Origin: Hygrophila difformis
Lineage: Eukaryota; Streptophyta; Magnoliopsida; Lamiales; Acanthaceae
Length of the DNA: 64,000 nt
Direction: 5' to 3'
Assembly: GCA_030278955.1 (NCBI GenBank)
Contig: JAOANR010000002.1
Location: 10,653,982 to 10,717,981 of the forward strand
The notes beneath the pieces were generated by a model that ran no database searches, was not told where the DNA came from, and saw only the letters and a program-made list of their open reading frames with translations. Made by a program: the position numbers and the translations under genes. Below are positions 33,456 to 45,360 of the stretch, one piece after another (the first letter of the stretch is position 1; every line of letters begins with the position of its first letter).

Positions 33456-34516
33456 CTAATTGTTGTCGTTCCGTCCGTTTTGATTTTGAGGCTGTCCCTG
33501 CCCCGTGACTAAGTCTTCCCTTTTCGTTATGTTTTCGAGCCTTGTTCGGCACTCCCGACGTATGTGGCTCATACGTCCACACCGAAAGCATGCCCCTTGT
33601 TGAGGGCATCCCCTCGCTAGGTGGGGTCGCCCACACCTTGGGCAAGGTGGTACCGGTTCTTCTTGGTTAAACCTCCTTCCATTGTTGGTTTGCTGTGGCC
33701 TATTCGACCCTCTCCGCTGTTCGTTCCTTCCCGTGTTGTTCTCGCTTCTCGTGTCCCGGTTCCTCTTGTCTTGGGGACCCCGGCAGGACTCCCCACTCAC
33801 TCTCTTTTTCAGTTGCTGTACTCGCGCCACTGCCACAGCGCGATCGTACACTGCCTGCAAATCATGGTAGTGCACCCCTGCGATCACCTCACGTACAGCC
33901 AGGTTCAGTCCCATCTCGAACTTTTGAGCTTTCTCCGCATCCGTGGGTACTAGTCTTGGTGCGAATCTCACCAGTTCCTTGAATCGAGTGTAGTATTCTT
34001 GCACGGTCTGGCCTCCTTGCTTCAGCGACAGAAACTCTTCATACATTGCAGCTTTAGTACTCAAGGGATAAAATCTATCCCTGAGTAGCTCCATCATTTC
34101 CGCCCAAGAGTAGGGCTCGTCATCTTCAGTCAGTTTTGCTAGAGTCGCCTGCCACCAGTCGTCCGCTTCGCCTCCCAAGTAGTACGAAGCGACGTGCACT
34201 CTTCTCCTTCCGGAAACTTGACCACGCCCAGTAGCTTGTGAAAAGTCCGAATCCATTCCTCCAGTTTGGCTGGATTCTCCTCACCAGCATAGTGGGGTGG
34301 CTGGTAGGGATTCACCATTGCCAGGTAGTTGGGGCGAGCTTGGGGCGGAGGTACCGCCGCAGCTTGGCCCTGATTGACTTGCGCGTTCGCTAGCGCAATC
34401 AAGACCTCCTCTATCGTCCGAAGACGATCGCCCACATTGTTCGGTGCGGGGGCGTCCTGCGCACCTTGGGGTTGCTCTCCTACAGGTTGAGCGGGTTCGG
34501 TGTCATTTGGTGGCAC
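33456..34516 (-). pseudogene. F gag
   Basis: Starts MPPNDTEPAQPVGEQPQGAQ at 34516. A frameshift near 34200 joins it to 34256-33456. The gag domain has KLEEWIRTFHKLLG, DDWWQATLAKL and LSLKQGGQTVQEYYTRFKEL. Two knuckle-like motifs follow: CPRCGRPHLARGC, irregular, and CFRCGRMSHIRREC, a canonical CCHC. TAG at 33456 separates it from the protease, which is in the same frame. Confidence 0.88.
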
Positions 34517-34806
34517 TTCAGTAGTAGTTTGGAGAGCAGGTTGTTCCTTGATCTACCTCGTGGTGACATTCTGTTACAACCGGTGTAAATTAGAACGTAA
34601 TATATTGTCTAGGCAAGCCACTATGAATGTGCTTGCACATAATGCTTGATTGGGCTTAAAAGCAACGCAAGGTTTTGTTTTATGTTGTTTAAATGAATGA
34701 ATCTTGTATTTTATTCCCTTAAAAGAAGCTTTTAATACAAGTGAGGAGATGTACAAAAATAGCAACGTTTTCTTAGCAAAAATAGTATCTACTATAAATA
34801 GAATCC

Positions 34807-35142
34807 CTAGCGCCTCAAGACGTCCTCCGGTGGGGTACCGGGATCCTCCTCCGGGTCTTCCTCCTCCGAACTTGGCCGCAGTAGATCGTCAAAGATGGTG
34901 TTCAAGTCTTGTCCATGAGCATCGACGTGTTCCTTCAGTATTAGGTTTTGCGTAGTGAGGGTTTGGACTTGGCGTTCGAGTTGGTTTATGCGGTGGTGAT
35001 CCGCCTCTCTTAAGTTGCCCATTTGGTGCAGATTTGCCTCCAATTGAGCCATACGATGTTTCATTTGTTCTATGGTTTGTTGGGAGTCAAAGTGAGCGTT
35101 CATCATTTTGATCATCAAGTTCATCATATCTTGACTATCCAT
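34807..35142 (-). CDS. Extra coiled-coil ORF upstream of gag in F
   Basis: 111 codons, MDSQDMMNLMIKMMNAHFD start, between the PBS side and gag. Residues 1-85 are heptad-rich (IEQMKHRMAQLEANLHQM, INQLERQVQTLTTQN), strongly coiled-coil; the end is acidic (SSEEEDPEEDPGTPPEDV). No enzyme motif. An additional 5' ORF is not standard for this lineage as I know it. It is about 290 bp from gag and in another frame. It could be a duplicated or displaced gag N-terminus or a separate accessory protein. Confidence 0.55.
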   Translation of the reverse strand: MDSQDMMNLMIKMMNAHFDSQQTIEQMKHRMAQLEANLHQMGNLREADHHRINQLERQVQTLTTQNLILKEHVDAHGQDLNTIFDDLLRPSSEEEDPEEDPGTPPEDVLRR

Positions 35143-35219
35143 CTAGCGCAAGCAAAAGATCTAAGTTAGAATGTATCACACTTCTAGGTTCTCTAAGTTC
35201 AGGCAATGCAGTATGCACA

Positions 35220-35569
35220 TGCAACCCCCCCAAAAATAGTTCATGCACTATATATATACTTTTTTTTCCCATGGGTTTTAAAATAAAAATTCATTTCCAT
35301 GGAAATAATGCTTAAAAAAAATTTAAAATAATATTAAAATCCTTGGACCTCTATATTGGGTCAAAATAATTATAATTTGGGCTCAAAAATAATTTTGGGC
35401 TAGGAAATTCCAAAATAATATTTTGGGCTTCTATAACAATAATATAAATACTAATGGTTTAAAAATAATAATCTAGTAGGTTTAAAATAATAATAATTTA
35501 AAAATAATAGTTTAAAAATAATAATGGTTTAAAAATAATAGTTTAAAATATCCGGGCTCTGATACCAAC
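35220..35569 (-). other. F PBS and AT-rich leader
   Basis: The minus strand has TGGTATCAGAGCCC at 35554-35567, 3 bp from the LTR end. The adjoining 35330-35550 is A/T-rich with repeated TTTAAAAATAATA units. No gene. Confidence 0.85.
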
Positions 35570-35570
35570 T

Positions 35571-38015
35571 TGTAACACCCCGGTTTTTGGTCACCCAGGT
35601 CGGGATGTCACCGCCACACCTCTCTAGCAAGACACGGTTTCTCCGAGCTCACTAAAGAGATGCAGAGCTAGGTATTGCAGTGTTTAAAACATTTAAAAAC
35701 CATTCAAGTAGCCCATTCAATATAAATTCAAAATAAATATAATAATGCAGCAGAATAGTAGTATCTAAGTATAAGTACTGCAGCGGAATAATGTAAATAG
35801 GGCCAACATGGCCAAAAGACGGGTTAAACAGGTCCGTTTATACTATAGTCTAATGCAAGAATTTAAAATAATAAAGTTCCCAAAATATTTCCCCCATGCA
35901 TATAGTGCTCATGCTCAATCCACATACTCTGTAAGGAAAAAGGGAAATAAAATAGTTTGGTCAGCACAACTTGCTGAGTAAGTTAATACAGACATGATCG
36001 TGGGGTTTCAAAGCCATTGATTAATATTTAAATAAAAGCATGATAATAAATCATAAATAATTCAATTTAAATATCTAACCAATTCGCATAATTAATTCAT
36101 GGCACTAATCAATAATACATTTAGCATAATTTAAATAAAAGCCATAATTAATTTAAATAAAGTATTTAATAATTTAAAAGGACAATAAATAAATATTTAA
36201 CTATCCCCATTACTCCCAAGATTTAGTATTTCAAGTATTTCACGATTGCATCGCAATCTCGTCAAGTTTAGCCGGAAGCCGGCGGCCGCAGCCGTATCTG
36301 CCATACCCAGTACCACTCCGGAGCCTCGGGAAACCCATATGGATATTCACGAGAGTGTAGGCCATATATCTCATGCCGTTTTGGCAACATATCTCAAAAT
36401 TTCGTGCGGGTCACCATCGTCCATAAATGCACGAAGTGGATCGTTAGGAGGGCACCCTGCAGAGCACTCACCCCCTAATTTTAAAAGATCAAGTTTGTAA
36501 TGGGATTTCATAAATTTCAGATTTCATGTATTTATCTCAAGGAGTCTTCTACTCGTTTAAACCTTAAAGGCTAGTTTCACCGTTTCAACAAGATTTCAAG
36601 ATTTGACTCGGTCAACCACAGTTTACTTCAAAATTCATTAAAAATCGTGTTTAAATCCAAAAATTCTGAAATTTGACCAGTGACTCGAAAATACAAAGAT
36701 AAACAAGTTTTATGTTTTAAGTGTTTCGATCCGAGATATGAAAGTAAGTAAAAAAAACGTCAATCTTTAATAGGATGATAATCTGTCTGAAAATTCTAAC
36801 ACCAATTTCAAGATTTCAAGATCTACCATAGCAAACTAACTCCAAATTTGATGAAATTTTACAGAGATATACCGAAGACATATATATACAACTTTCATGT
36901 TCGGCTAAAGTTCCGAATCGGTCTAGATCTAATGTCAAAAACGTCTACAAGTTCGGACCTATGTTCTTTCCAGATTTCAAGATCCAATTTCAAAGCAGTT
37001 CGGTTTGAGAACGAATTCAGATAACAATCTTAACGAAAAATTATGAGATTTTTACAGTATCTAGATTAACGTCTTAGGAACGTTTTTTGTGTTTTAAGTT
37101 TTTTTGTTTGAACAGGTTTAAAGGTTCGGAAAAATCATACAGAAACGCTGCGCCGTTAAAGATTTCGTTTTGACAGATTTTACGTTCTTGGTTTAAATCG
37201 TTAGATCAAGTGTATTTTAAATCCTCCCAAAATCATAGTAAGATTAACTTACAGATTGTTGGGCGTCCGGGATCGTCGGTTCGGAGGCGTGGCTTCCAGT
37301 CCACCGTTTATCTTCTCCGTTCGTCGGGTTCTTCGTTCTAGATCCGATTCGGGGTGTAGAGAAGAAAAAGAATGAAGTTAGGATTCGTTTTCGAATTGTA
37401 TATGGAACAAGGATCAAATCGGAACTTACCACGACGTTAGAGATCTTCCGGATTTGTCCACGACAGTCCTCGCCTTGGTTTCGTGCCTCCGACGACTCCG
37501 GGATTAGGGTTTTCGAACATATAGAGAGTATGGATGTTTTGAAAAGTGTTCGGGGCTGCCAAGAGGTGTTATTTATAGATAGGCACGACCTAGGGACGTC
37601 CAAGGTCGGCCTTGGTGAGTCTTGAGCCGAAAGGAATACAAGCGAAGTCGGAAAATCCGGATTCGGGCGAGTGAATCTCGCAACCGGCGAATCTGTCGTG
37701 TGGCGCGGGGTTGGCGCGCCGTTTGGCCATTCACCGCGCGACCACCGCGCGGCCCACGCATGGACTTCGGTCCAGGCGGGTCGTGCGATCCGTCGGGCAT
37801 TTCCTCCTCTCTTTCGGACTTCTATCCCTCTATGTTCTCGGATTCGGATTTCCGGGATATTTTCGGGCTTCCTATTCCCTGTCTAAATTCTTACTCAGGT
37901 CTAGATTTAATATTGGCCTCGAATTCTTGAGTCCATTAGTGTCGGATATACTTGTACAATTTATTATCTTTGGCTTTACGAGTATTGGAAATTTAATTCC
38001 TTCTTAAATTAAATT
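35571..38015 (-). repeat. 5' LTR of F, outer end missing
   Basis: Near-identical to 27057-29624, starting TGTAACACCCCGG on the + strand. It stops at AAATTAAATT (38015), where the other copy continues for about 190 bp, and is joined directly to RT of E. The deletion also removed the target duplication. Confidence 0.9.
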
Positions 38016-39975
38016 TAATGGAATGTGGAGGATGTGTGTCGACTGCCGAGCTGTCAACGCAATCACTATCAAATACCGCCATTCAATTCCACGATTAGAT
38101 GACATGCTCGGCGAGCTAGGTGGAGCGAGCATATTTACCAAGATAGATCTGAAGAGCGGATATCACTAGATATGCATGCAACCTGGAGACGAATGGAAAA
38201 CAGCATTTAAAACCAAGTTTGGGTTGTATGAGTGGCTTGTGATGCCCTTCGGTCTCACAAATGCTCCGTCCACATTTATGCGCTTAATGAACGAAACCTT
38301 AAGGGAGTTTATGGGCAAATTTGTCGTTGTGTATTTTGATGATATCTTAATTTACAGCCACAACGAATCTAATCATATTAAGCATGTTGTGCAGGTGATC
38401 ATAAAGCTGAGAAAAGCAAAGCTCTATGGAAATTTGAAAAGTGCACATCCCATGTACCAGAAGTCACATTCTTAGGATTTGTTATCGGGAAGCATGGACT
38501 AAAAGTGGATGAGTCCAAGATTACTGCTATATCAGAATGGGCCCCGCCAACTAATGTCAATGAAGTGAGGAGATTTTTGGGCATGTGCGGATTTTTCCGA
38601 TGGTTTGTGCCACAATTCAGTGTGATCGCTGCACCAATGACCTCTCTGCTGAAGAAAGGGCTACAATTCAAATGGGGACCCAAGGAGCAGAAGTCATTTG
38701 AGGAATTGAAGGATAAGCTCACGCAGGCACCCGTGTTGGCATTGCCGAATTTTGACCTCCCATTCGAGATCGAATGTGATGCTTTAGGAACCGGCAAAGG
38801 CGCAGTGCTCTTACAAGATGGTCGACCAATTGCCTATCACAGCGAAAAGTTTGGAGGAGCTCGACTGAACTACTCGACCTATGGCAAGGAATTGTACGCT
38901 ATGGTACAAGCAATGCGGGTTTGGCAACATTACCTGCGAGGGCGAGAGTTTGTCATACATACAGATCACGAGACGTTGAAGCATATCCGAGGACAGGGGC
39001 AACTGAAGAATGCAAGACATGCCCGCTCGAGCTCATTCATTGAATCATTTCCGTATGTGATCTGTTACAAGAAGGGTAAGGACAATGTGGTAGCAGATGC
39101 CCTTTCGCGCAGATTAAATCTCGCTGCATTTGCTACTACTCATTTTATAGGATTCGAGCACATCAAGGAGTTATATGCTCAGGATGCAGATTTTGGGGAG
39201 ATTTACAAATTGGCTTTCAAAGAATATTCTCAATTAAATGGTTTTCTGTACTATGGCAATAAACTGTGTATACCAAAAGGATCCGTCAGAGAACTGTTAA
39301 TCTCTGAGGCACACTCTGGTGATATGATGGGTCATTTTGGTAGGATAGCCACTATGAATGTTTTGACAGAACACTTCCACTGGCCAGGGATCGAAAAACA
39401 GGTAGCTGATTTCATCAGCAAGTGCATCACGTGCCTTAAAGCCAAGTCGACAGCAAAGCCACATGGACTTTACCAAGCATTGCCAGTACCAGAGGATCCT
39501 TGGATAGATTTGTCCATGGATTTCGTCTTGGGACTGCCTCGTACGGCCAGGGCCAAGGATTCCATATTTGTGGTTGTTGACAGATTTTCGAAGATGGCAC
39601 ACTTCATTCCCTGTGCCAAGACAAATGATGCGCACCACGTTGCTAGATTATTCTTTAAAGAGGTTGTTAGACTGCATGGAGTCCCGAGGACCATAGTCTC
39701 CGACAAAGATGCTAAATTTGTTAGTTATTTCTGGAAGTCTCTGTGGGCCGAAATTGGTACCAAGTTGCTGTTCTCCACCGCATATAATCCCCAGACTGAT
39801 GGACAGACTGAAGCAGTTAACCGAGTTTTGGGTAACTTGCTTAGAATTGTCACTGCCTCAAGCAGTAAGAGCTGGGATGAATGTTTGCCCTTCATTGAAT
39901 TTGCTTACAATAGACACGTACACAGCGCCACACACATGGCTTTAACCCACTGACACCATTGGATCTGTGGCCATA
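38016..39975 (+). pseudogene. E pol continued: RT, RNase H, integrase
   Basis: Begins [19 protein letters not shown] in mid-RT, continuing 26681-27056. A TAG lies near 38168. [20 protein letters not shown] and [11 protein letters not shown] follow; a frameshift lies at about 38435. From 38505 one 482-codon frame covers the RT end, RNase H ([22 protein letters not shown]), the integrase zinc finger (CITCLKAKS) and DDE core ([31 protein letters not shown]). A 22-bp deletion after ATHM ends the frame. About 25 bp later the sequence switches to the minus-strand protease of A2. Confidence 0.9.
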
Positions 39976-40421
39976 GACAATGGTTTGACAGCTATTCGCT
40001 TGTCCCTGTGAATAAAACACAAAGAATTTTTGCGCCCGTTGTACATGACTGACTTGTCAAACATCCAAGGGCGACCAAGGAGTAAGTGACAAGCGGTCAT
40101 AGGTACAACGTCACATTCCACATTCTCAGAATAGTAAGTCCCTATTTTAAGTGGCACCTTAGCTTGCATGGTTACCTTCGTACTCCCACTATCGTTCATC
40201 CAATGGAGTTGGTATGGACGAGTGTGGTTTTCGGTAGGTATTTTCATTTTTCTCACTGCATATAGACATATTACATTGGTACAACTACCATTATCAACAA
40301 TTATAGAAGTCAGATTTCCACAAATTTCCCCATAACAATGAAATAAATTCTCCCTTTGAGCAAGCTCGTTGTCGGGGTTGTCAATCTGCTTCTCAGCGTT
40401 CAGTGCCCTCATGGCGACCAA
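39976..40421 (-). pseudogene. A2 protease
   Basis: The frame has MVAMRALNAEKQ and AQRENLFHCYGEICGN, then the catalytic IIVDNGSCTNVI, PYQLHWMNDSGSTKV and MTACHLLLGRPWMFD. After VKPLSM it crosses the junction into E sequence and stops at 39942. No RT follows. The DNG triplet matches C, E and G. Confidence 0.86.
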
Positions 40422-40559
40422 GTTGGGTAGACGGACTTCATCTTGATTGATGCATTCGTCTGCGGATTCGTCACTGCCATACCCATACTCGTCGGCTTCT
40501 CTTTCTTCGTCTTCCTCCTCGGCCTCATCCTCTTCAAAGCCTACAATCCTGTAATCACC

Positions 40560-41917
40560 TGTTTTCAGTGGTAACTACATTAACTCTGCGCACATTAGGG
40601 TAATTAGGAGAAATATGGCCAGGTTGGCGACATTTATAACAAATTATTTCTTTATCTTTCCTTTTGGGTCAATATCGTTATGGTTCTCGAGGCCTTCGAT
40701 CATCTCTCCTATCAGTTCGGAAATCTTTGCCAATTTCAAAGCCTCGGGGCTTGTGCCCTTTGTCATCCTTTGGATAGGGTTTATGCTTATTTGCTTCAGG
40801 CTTGGAACTCCACTGCCTTGGCGGGTGGCATTGAGAACTGGACTGCTGTCTTCGTTCTTGCCTCATTTGATTGCCCAACGTAGTGGCCAGATGTATACAT
40901 TCCTGCAAGTCCTCGTAATACCTTAACTTAATTTCCTTTTGGACTTCCAGCCTTAGTCCCTTGATGAATCGGGTGATGAATAGTCCTTCGTCCTCTCGTA
41001 CCGCAGATCTCATCATGATGTACTCTAGCTCCTTATAATATTCATCTACAGTTCTTTCCCTTGGACACAGCTCTGTAGTTTCATATATATGTCCATCCTG
41101 TAGTTGTTAGGTACGAAACGACGATCCATTTCCATCATCAATTCTTCCCATGTTTCACATCAGGCTGTTGTCTTCTTGCTCGTACGCGGTTGTGATTAAT
41201 CCACCAAGTAAGAGCATATTCTCGAAATTCACTCACAGCCAGTCTGATTTTGGTTATATCAGAATGGTTGTGTAGTTGAAAACAGAGTTCTATCGCGTCC
41301 CGCCAGTCTAGGAATTCATCAGGGCCGCCGATTCCTTTGAAGGTAGGAATTTGTAGCTTCAACCCTCTCAGATCGGGTTCTTCCGGATCCTGATAGTCTA
41401 GGTCGTGGTATTCTGGCACCCGACGACCATGTTCGAGGTCGTAGTTATGATACCTTCTTCCCCTATCAGTACGTGGGACATTTCGGACTGCTGCTCTCAG
41501 ATGACCAGCCGGTACCGGAGGAGGAACATTTGGTGGCACTGCCGCCGGAGGAGGTGCATTCGGAGGGAGTACCGCTGGTGCAGGTGCAGCTGGTGGGTTG
41601 ACCAGTTGTGGAGGTTGTCTTGGCACTTGTGCCTGTTGTTGCTGTTGGGCGAGTTCCTCCATCTCCCGTTCAGCCATCAGCATTCCTTGATGAGGTCCAA
41701 CCTCTCCAATTATACTCCCTAGATCCGACCTTCGTGATCTTGTCTCCTCAATTCGTTCTTCCACAGTCTGGATATCATTGCTTAAAGCAGTGAAACGTCC
41801 CTCAAACTTGCCATCCATGTTGTTGATCTTGGTATTGAGGTTGCCCAAATTGGTGGACAGCCCAGCTACCATGTTGGTCAAGTTCTTCATCATTTCCTCC
41901 ATGTTGGAATCTGCCAT
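40560..41917 (-). pseudogene. A2 gag
   Basis: The start chosen is MADSNMEEMMKNLTNMVAGL at 41917, matching the MA-starts of relatives; the open frame extends 27 codons further up without gag character. It has a coiled-coil N-terminus, a long Pro/Ala/Val linker, and then a gag domain (LQIPTFKGIGGPDEFLDW, YALTWWINH). It is broken near 41150 and resumes at 41016 (EDEGLFITRFIKGLR). The knuckle CYKCRQPGHISPNY near 40630 has Tyr in place of the last Cys. Confidence 0.85.
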
Positions 41918-43733
41918 TGACACTATGGAAATATATGTATAACAGATTAGAAATAAAATTGCAGAAATTTGTAGACTGATCTCTCTACAGTATAACACTC
42001 AGCTCTCTCTCAATCACTTCTTCAATCCACCTTGGCTCAAGCACAAGAGTCAGATATAACCTCAATTGTTCACCTTGATGGAAAGGAAGTTGGATTCTGA
42101 CAGACAGACAATCACAGTATGAAACAGAATACTGTGCTTGACTCAAATAAAAGAAAAGGCATGGATTTGTGTATGATATGCAAATGCAATGCAAAATGAT
42201 GCGGGTTTGCAAAACCGATTAGCGCAATTTGCAATCAATTTAATCCAATCTTCACCTTTTAGCTAAATTCAATTCTTGATTGAAAAAGGAGAAAATTTCC
42301 CGCCCAAAATTATGAAGAGAGACCTCACTCGGGAAATATCACTCAAGAAAAATCCTTGATTTACTCAAATGGCTTCAAGGGCTAGGTTTCACAAATGTGC
42401 CAGTCCAATATCCACTTTATTGTTAAATAACTCAAGTGGCTTCAAGGGCTAGGTTTCACAAATGTGCCAGTCCAATATCCACTTTATTGTAAATACTCAA
42501 AAGGTAAGGTATGGAATGTTTGGATATGGGCTTTGGGATATATGGGTGAAGTATGATAGTGGTGATGGCCCAAAACAAAGAAAAGCCCACTTTTACAACT
42601 TTTGAATTTTGGCAGCTTTTGGATTACGACGCTAGACGTAAAGATTGAATGAATTACGATGCCAAAGGATGGGTTTGCGTCACGGAAGTCTATAGTATGA
42701 TAGCTTAGCGTCGTAGGAAACTTTGGGCACATGAATCACCCTTTTTGGACCACTCACGCGCTCTCACGCTCCTGTCCTTTTGTCCTTGTTCAGTTTTTGC
42801 CACACTTCACCAAAATGACCATAACACCCTCAATTCTTATCCAAACGGATTGATTCAAAAATCCTCTTGAAGCTAACTTGAAGATCTTTCTGTTCATATA
42901 TGATTCATCAATTTTGATGAAGATCTTAAAATTCAAATGAACACTCAAAGTAAGGGCTCTCGCGGACACACACAGGCAGTAATTTTGGTTTTGCAATTTC
43001 GACCCCCAAATGAACTCGGATTGCCTCCAAACCACTTCCAAATGAAAGCTAACACCCAAAAATGGTAGAAAAGGCTCCCCAAAATATAGCAGGTCGGATT
43101 GATGAAGATCTCCTTCAACCAAAATGTTCAGATTGTCAAAAACCGATGCAAATGGAAGCACTAGTGTGTCAATCTTGCAAACCTTAATCACAAAGCAATG
43201 GGACAAGTGCAATATCCACACAATGAGACTCAATAGACTAAAACAAACACAAAAACAAGAAAACTTGAAGATCAAAGACCAAAGTATATGAACTTTTTGA
43301 GTTTTGGATGAAGAACTTGAAGAACACTCATGAATCTTCAAATGGATTTTTGGAGGATGGAGATTTGGAAAAATTTGGGCATTATAACCCCTAGGAAAGT
43401 GGATGATGGTAATTGCCAAATGGAACGTGGTTCCAAATGGAGAGTGGTGGTGTGTGAAATGGATGAACAAAATAAGAACAATATGAAGAACAAGGGATTA
43501 GGGAAAAATATGACCAAGATCTTCAAAAATTCATAGAAAATGATTCCCTTGGTCAAATTTGATGATCCACATATGTAGATTCATGCCCAGAACACAAGGA
43601 ATCCAAATCTTCAATCAGATTTCAAAAATTCCAAGATTTAAGGCACGGATCCCAATGGAACAGTAACTCCGAAAATGAGAAAAATGAAGAACAAAATATT
43701 TTTGGATTTTCTAAACCTATAGATTCAACAAAA
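41918..43733 (-). other. Leader of A2 with 66-bp tandem repeat
   Basis: 1.8 kb without a supported gene. Two direct repeats of 66 bp (42362-42493) with TCACAAATGTGCCAGTCCAA match the C leader repeats. Single ACGACGCTA-type motifs lie at about 42626 and 42705. The 226-codon minus-strand open frame at 42790-43470 lacks protein features and is treated as chance. Confidence 0.65.
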
Positions 43734-43745
43734 GCTCTGATACCA
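43734..43745 (-). promoter_or_regulatory. Primer binding site of A2
   Basis: TGGTATCAGAGC on the minus strand, 9 bp from the LTR end. Confidence 0.88.
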
Positions 43746-43754
43746 AATTTAATA

Positions 43755-44877
43755 TGCCACGGATCGATTGAATACTATAGGCTATTAATGGAAATAACAA
43801 GAATGAAAGATAGAGGAGACCCCCTTCCTCCTTTCAATCCTTCAAAGTGATAATCGATCGAGGAGTCTCAAGACTCGATTGATAGCCGAAGCCAAGTTGA
43901 ATCAAATCCATGAATTTGAGAGAAAAATGCTCTCGGTAATGACTTTTGAAAGAAGAGTGTAATTTCATTCAATATCAAAAGTGAAAACAAGAGTGTTAGG
44001 GTTCCCATATATATAGGGAAACCATTCAACAAGCAAAGAAAAGGAAATAAACAACCCTACACGAGTTTTAAACAAAGCAGATACAAGGAAACAAGCAAAC
44101 TGGACTGTTACGACGCTATACTAGTTACGACGCTGTACTCGTCTTCCGTCGTAGGGATCTTCTGGCGTCGTAGTGTGGGTTCGCGAAGGGGAAGCTCCTG
44201 GAGTGGCTACGAAGCTACACTTGATGACGACCTAACACAAGGATAGCGTCATAGGAGGGGTGTAGCGTCGTAGGCTCCTTCTTCCTTCAATTCATTCGGG
44301 ACGACGCTACACATGATTGACGACGTAGTCCATGGATAGCGTCGTAGTTATGCTTAGCGTCGTAGCTCCCATACTTCGAAGAATTTCTGAACTTTTCGGG
44401 TGGGGTCCTCCGTTCCTGTTCCGGCGTTGACTCTGTTGATCGGTGTTGACCGGTGACTTTTCCGACCAAGTTCCGGCCAGATTCCGGCCAAGTTCCGGCA
44501 ACCTCGCCGGAGCTCCGGCGGCGTTTCCGGCAACGGCGACGGCGGCGACGGCGACGGTGGCGGTGACGGCGACGGCGGAACCCTCTGTTTTGACCTCTTC
44601 ATGCTGGTTTGTTCTGTTTCTGCATCCGGAGGTCGTTCTGCTTTCTGTTTTCAGTCTGAAGAAGCGGGACCCAGAGTGATGGGTCCGGTATTCTTCAGTC
44701 TGTTCCCACTGGATGACTGTGCTTCCCTTGATCTGTTCTGCTCGGCATTTGGACTGCTCCCATTTATCTGATTCCTCTGATAATATTTTGGCAATAGCAG
44801 TCAGGAATCTTTTGGCACGCTGTTTTGAGCAGGGTCCCTCCGGGATGGTCAACGCTGTTGACTTGGCTCCCATGCCA
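43755..44877 (-). repeat. 5' LTR of A2
   Basis: 1123 bp on the minus strand from TGGCATGGGAGCC to GATCCGTGGCA. Order: pol tail sequence, CCGGAA block (about 44440-44580), ACGACGCTA block (44107-44370), TATA inside GGTTTCCC/GGGAACC (about 44003-44028), R-U5. A frame covering the tail (GPCSKQRAKRFLTAIAKIL) is open here although no pol reaches it in this LTR. Confidence 0.9.
44107..44370. repeat. ACGACGCTA / TAGCGTCGTA repeats in A2 LTR
   Basis: About ten copies or near-copies in both orientations. Element A, otherwise the same family, has an unrelated repeat here. Confidence 0.8.
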
Positions 44878-45335
44878 GACGACGCCTGGCGCCACAGCCC
44901 TGCTTGGCGCCACGGCAGCCAGCTTGGCACCACCAGTCTACAATTTTTGCTTTCTTTCCCTTTTCTTCACTTTTTATGTACGTAGGGGCATTGGCTACTA
45001 TAAATATGCCTCCCCCTTCACTTGTAAGACTTTATCTTTTGTTGAATGAAGTAAGACTTAGCATTTTTGCAAGCAACTCCAAAAGATCACCATTTCCTCC
45101 ATATGAACCAAGTTCATTTGGACAATTTCAATCAACTAGGTTGTGAAGCTTACCTTGTTGATTTCATACGAATGCTTTGAACTTAATGAGGTTGTGAGGA
45201 CAAGACATAGGGGCTTGTTTTTCTTCCATTGTTGAATTCTTGGTGCTGGAAGCTTCCTTATCTTCTTCTTCTTCACCTCCTTGTTTCTTCTTATTTTTTT
45301 TTCCTTTTCAAGAATGTATCCTATGATCCTTGGCA
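44878..45335 (+). repeat. 5' LTR of G, 3' portion
   Basis: Starts inside U3 with repeated CTTGGCGCCAC units (44880-44935), a TATA box ACTATAAATATGCC (44996-45009) with GGCA upstream and TGCC downstream, a CACTTGTAAGAC start region, and the LTR end GATCCTTGGCA at 45335. Confidence 0.8.
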
Positions 45336-45347
45336 TTAGTTAGAATT

Positions 45348-45360
45348 TGGTATCAAAGCC
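45348..45360 (+). promoter_or_regulatory. Primer binding site of G
   Basis: TGGTATCAAAGCC, one base different from the other PBSs here, 12 bp after the LTR end. Confidence 0.82.

Larger units (their letters stand above)
27057..38015 (-). mobile_element. Tekay/Del-like chromovirus F
   Basis: An 11-kb minus-strand element inserted in the RT of E. 2.5 kb LTRs with TGTAACACCCCGG...TTACA ends bracket gag, protease, RT, RNase H, integrase and a chromodomain. The chromodomain and long TGTAACACC LTRs fit the Tekay/Del lineage. The 5' LTR lacks its outer about 190 bp and the target duplication is lost. Several frames are broken. Confidence 0.9.
39976..44877 (-). mobile_element. Element A2, 5' half (minus strand)
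   Basis: LTR (43755-44877), PBS, leader, gag and protease on the minus strand. It ends abruptly at about 39975 within the protease-RT link, joined to E integrase in opposite orientation. R-U5, TATA region and U3 start match element A, so it is the same family. Right of 44877 the sequence is the LTR of G. Confidence 0.85.

Noticed and set aside
33450..33990. Plus-strand frames of 60-110 codons opposite F gag
   Set aside because: They lie antisense to a recognisable gag domain and have no features of their own.
42790..43470. 226-codon minus-strand open frame in the A2 leader
   Set aside because: Low complexity, rich in Phe, Leu and His, with no family motif, in a region that is leader in related elements.
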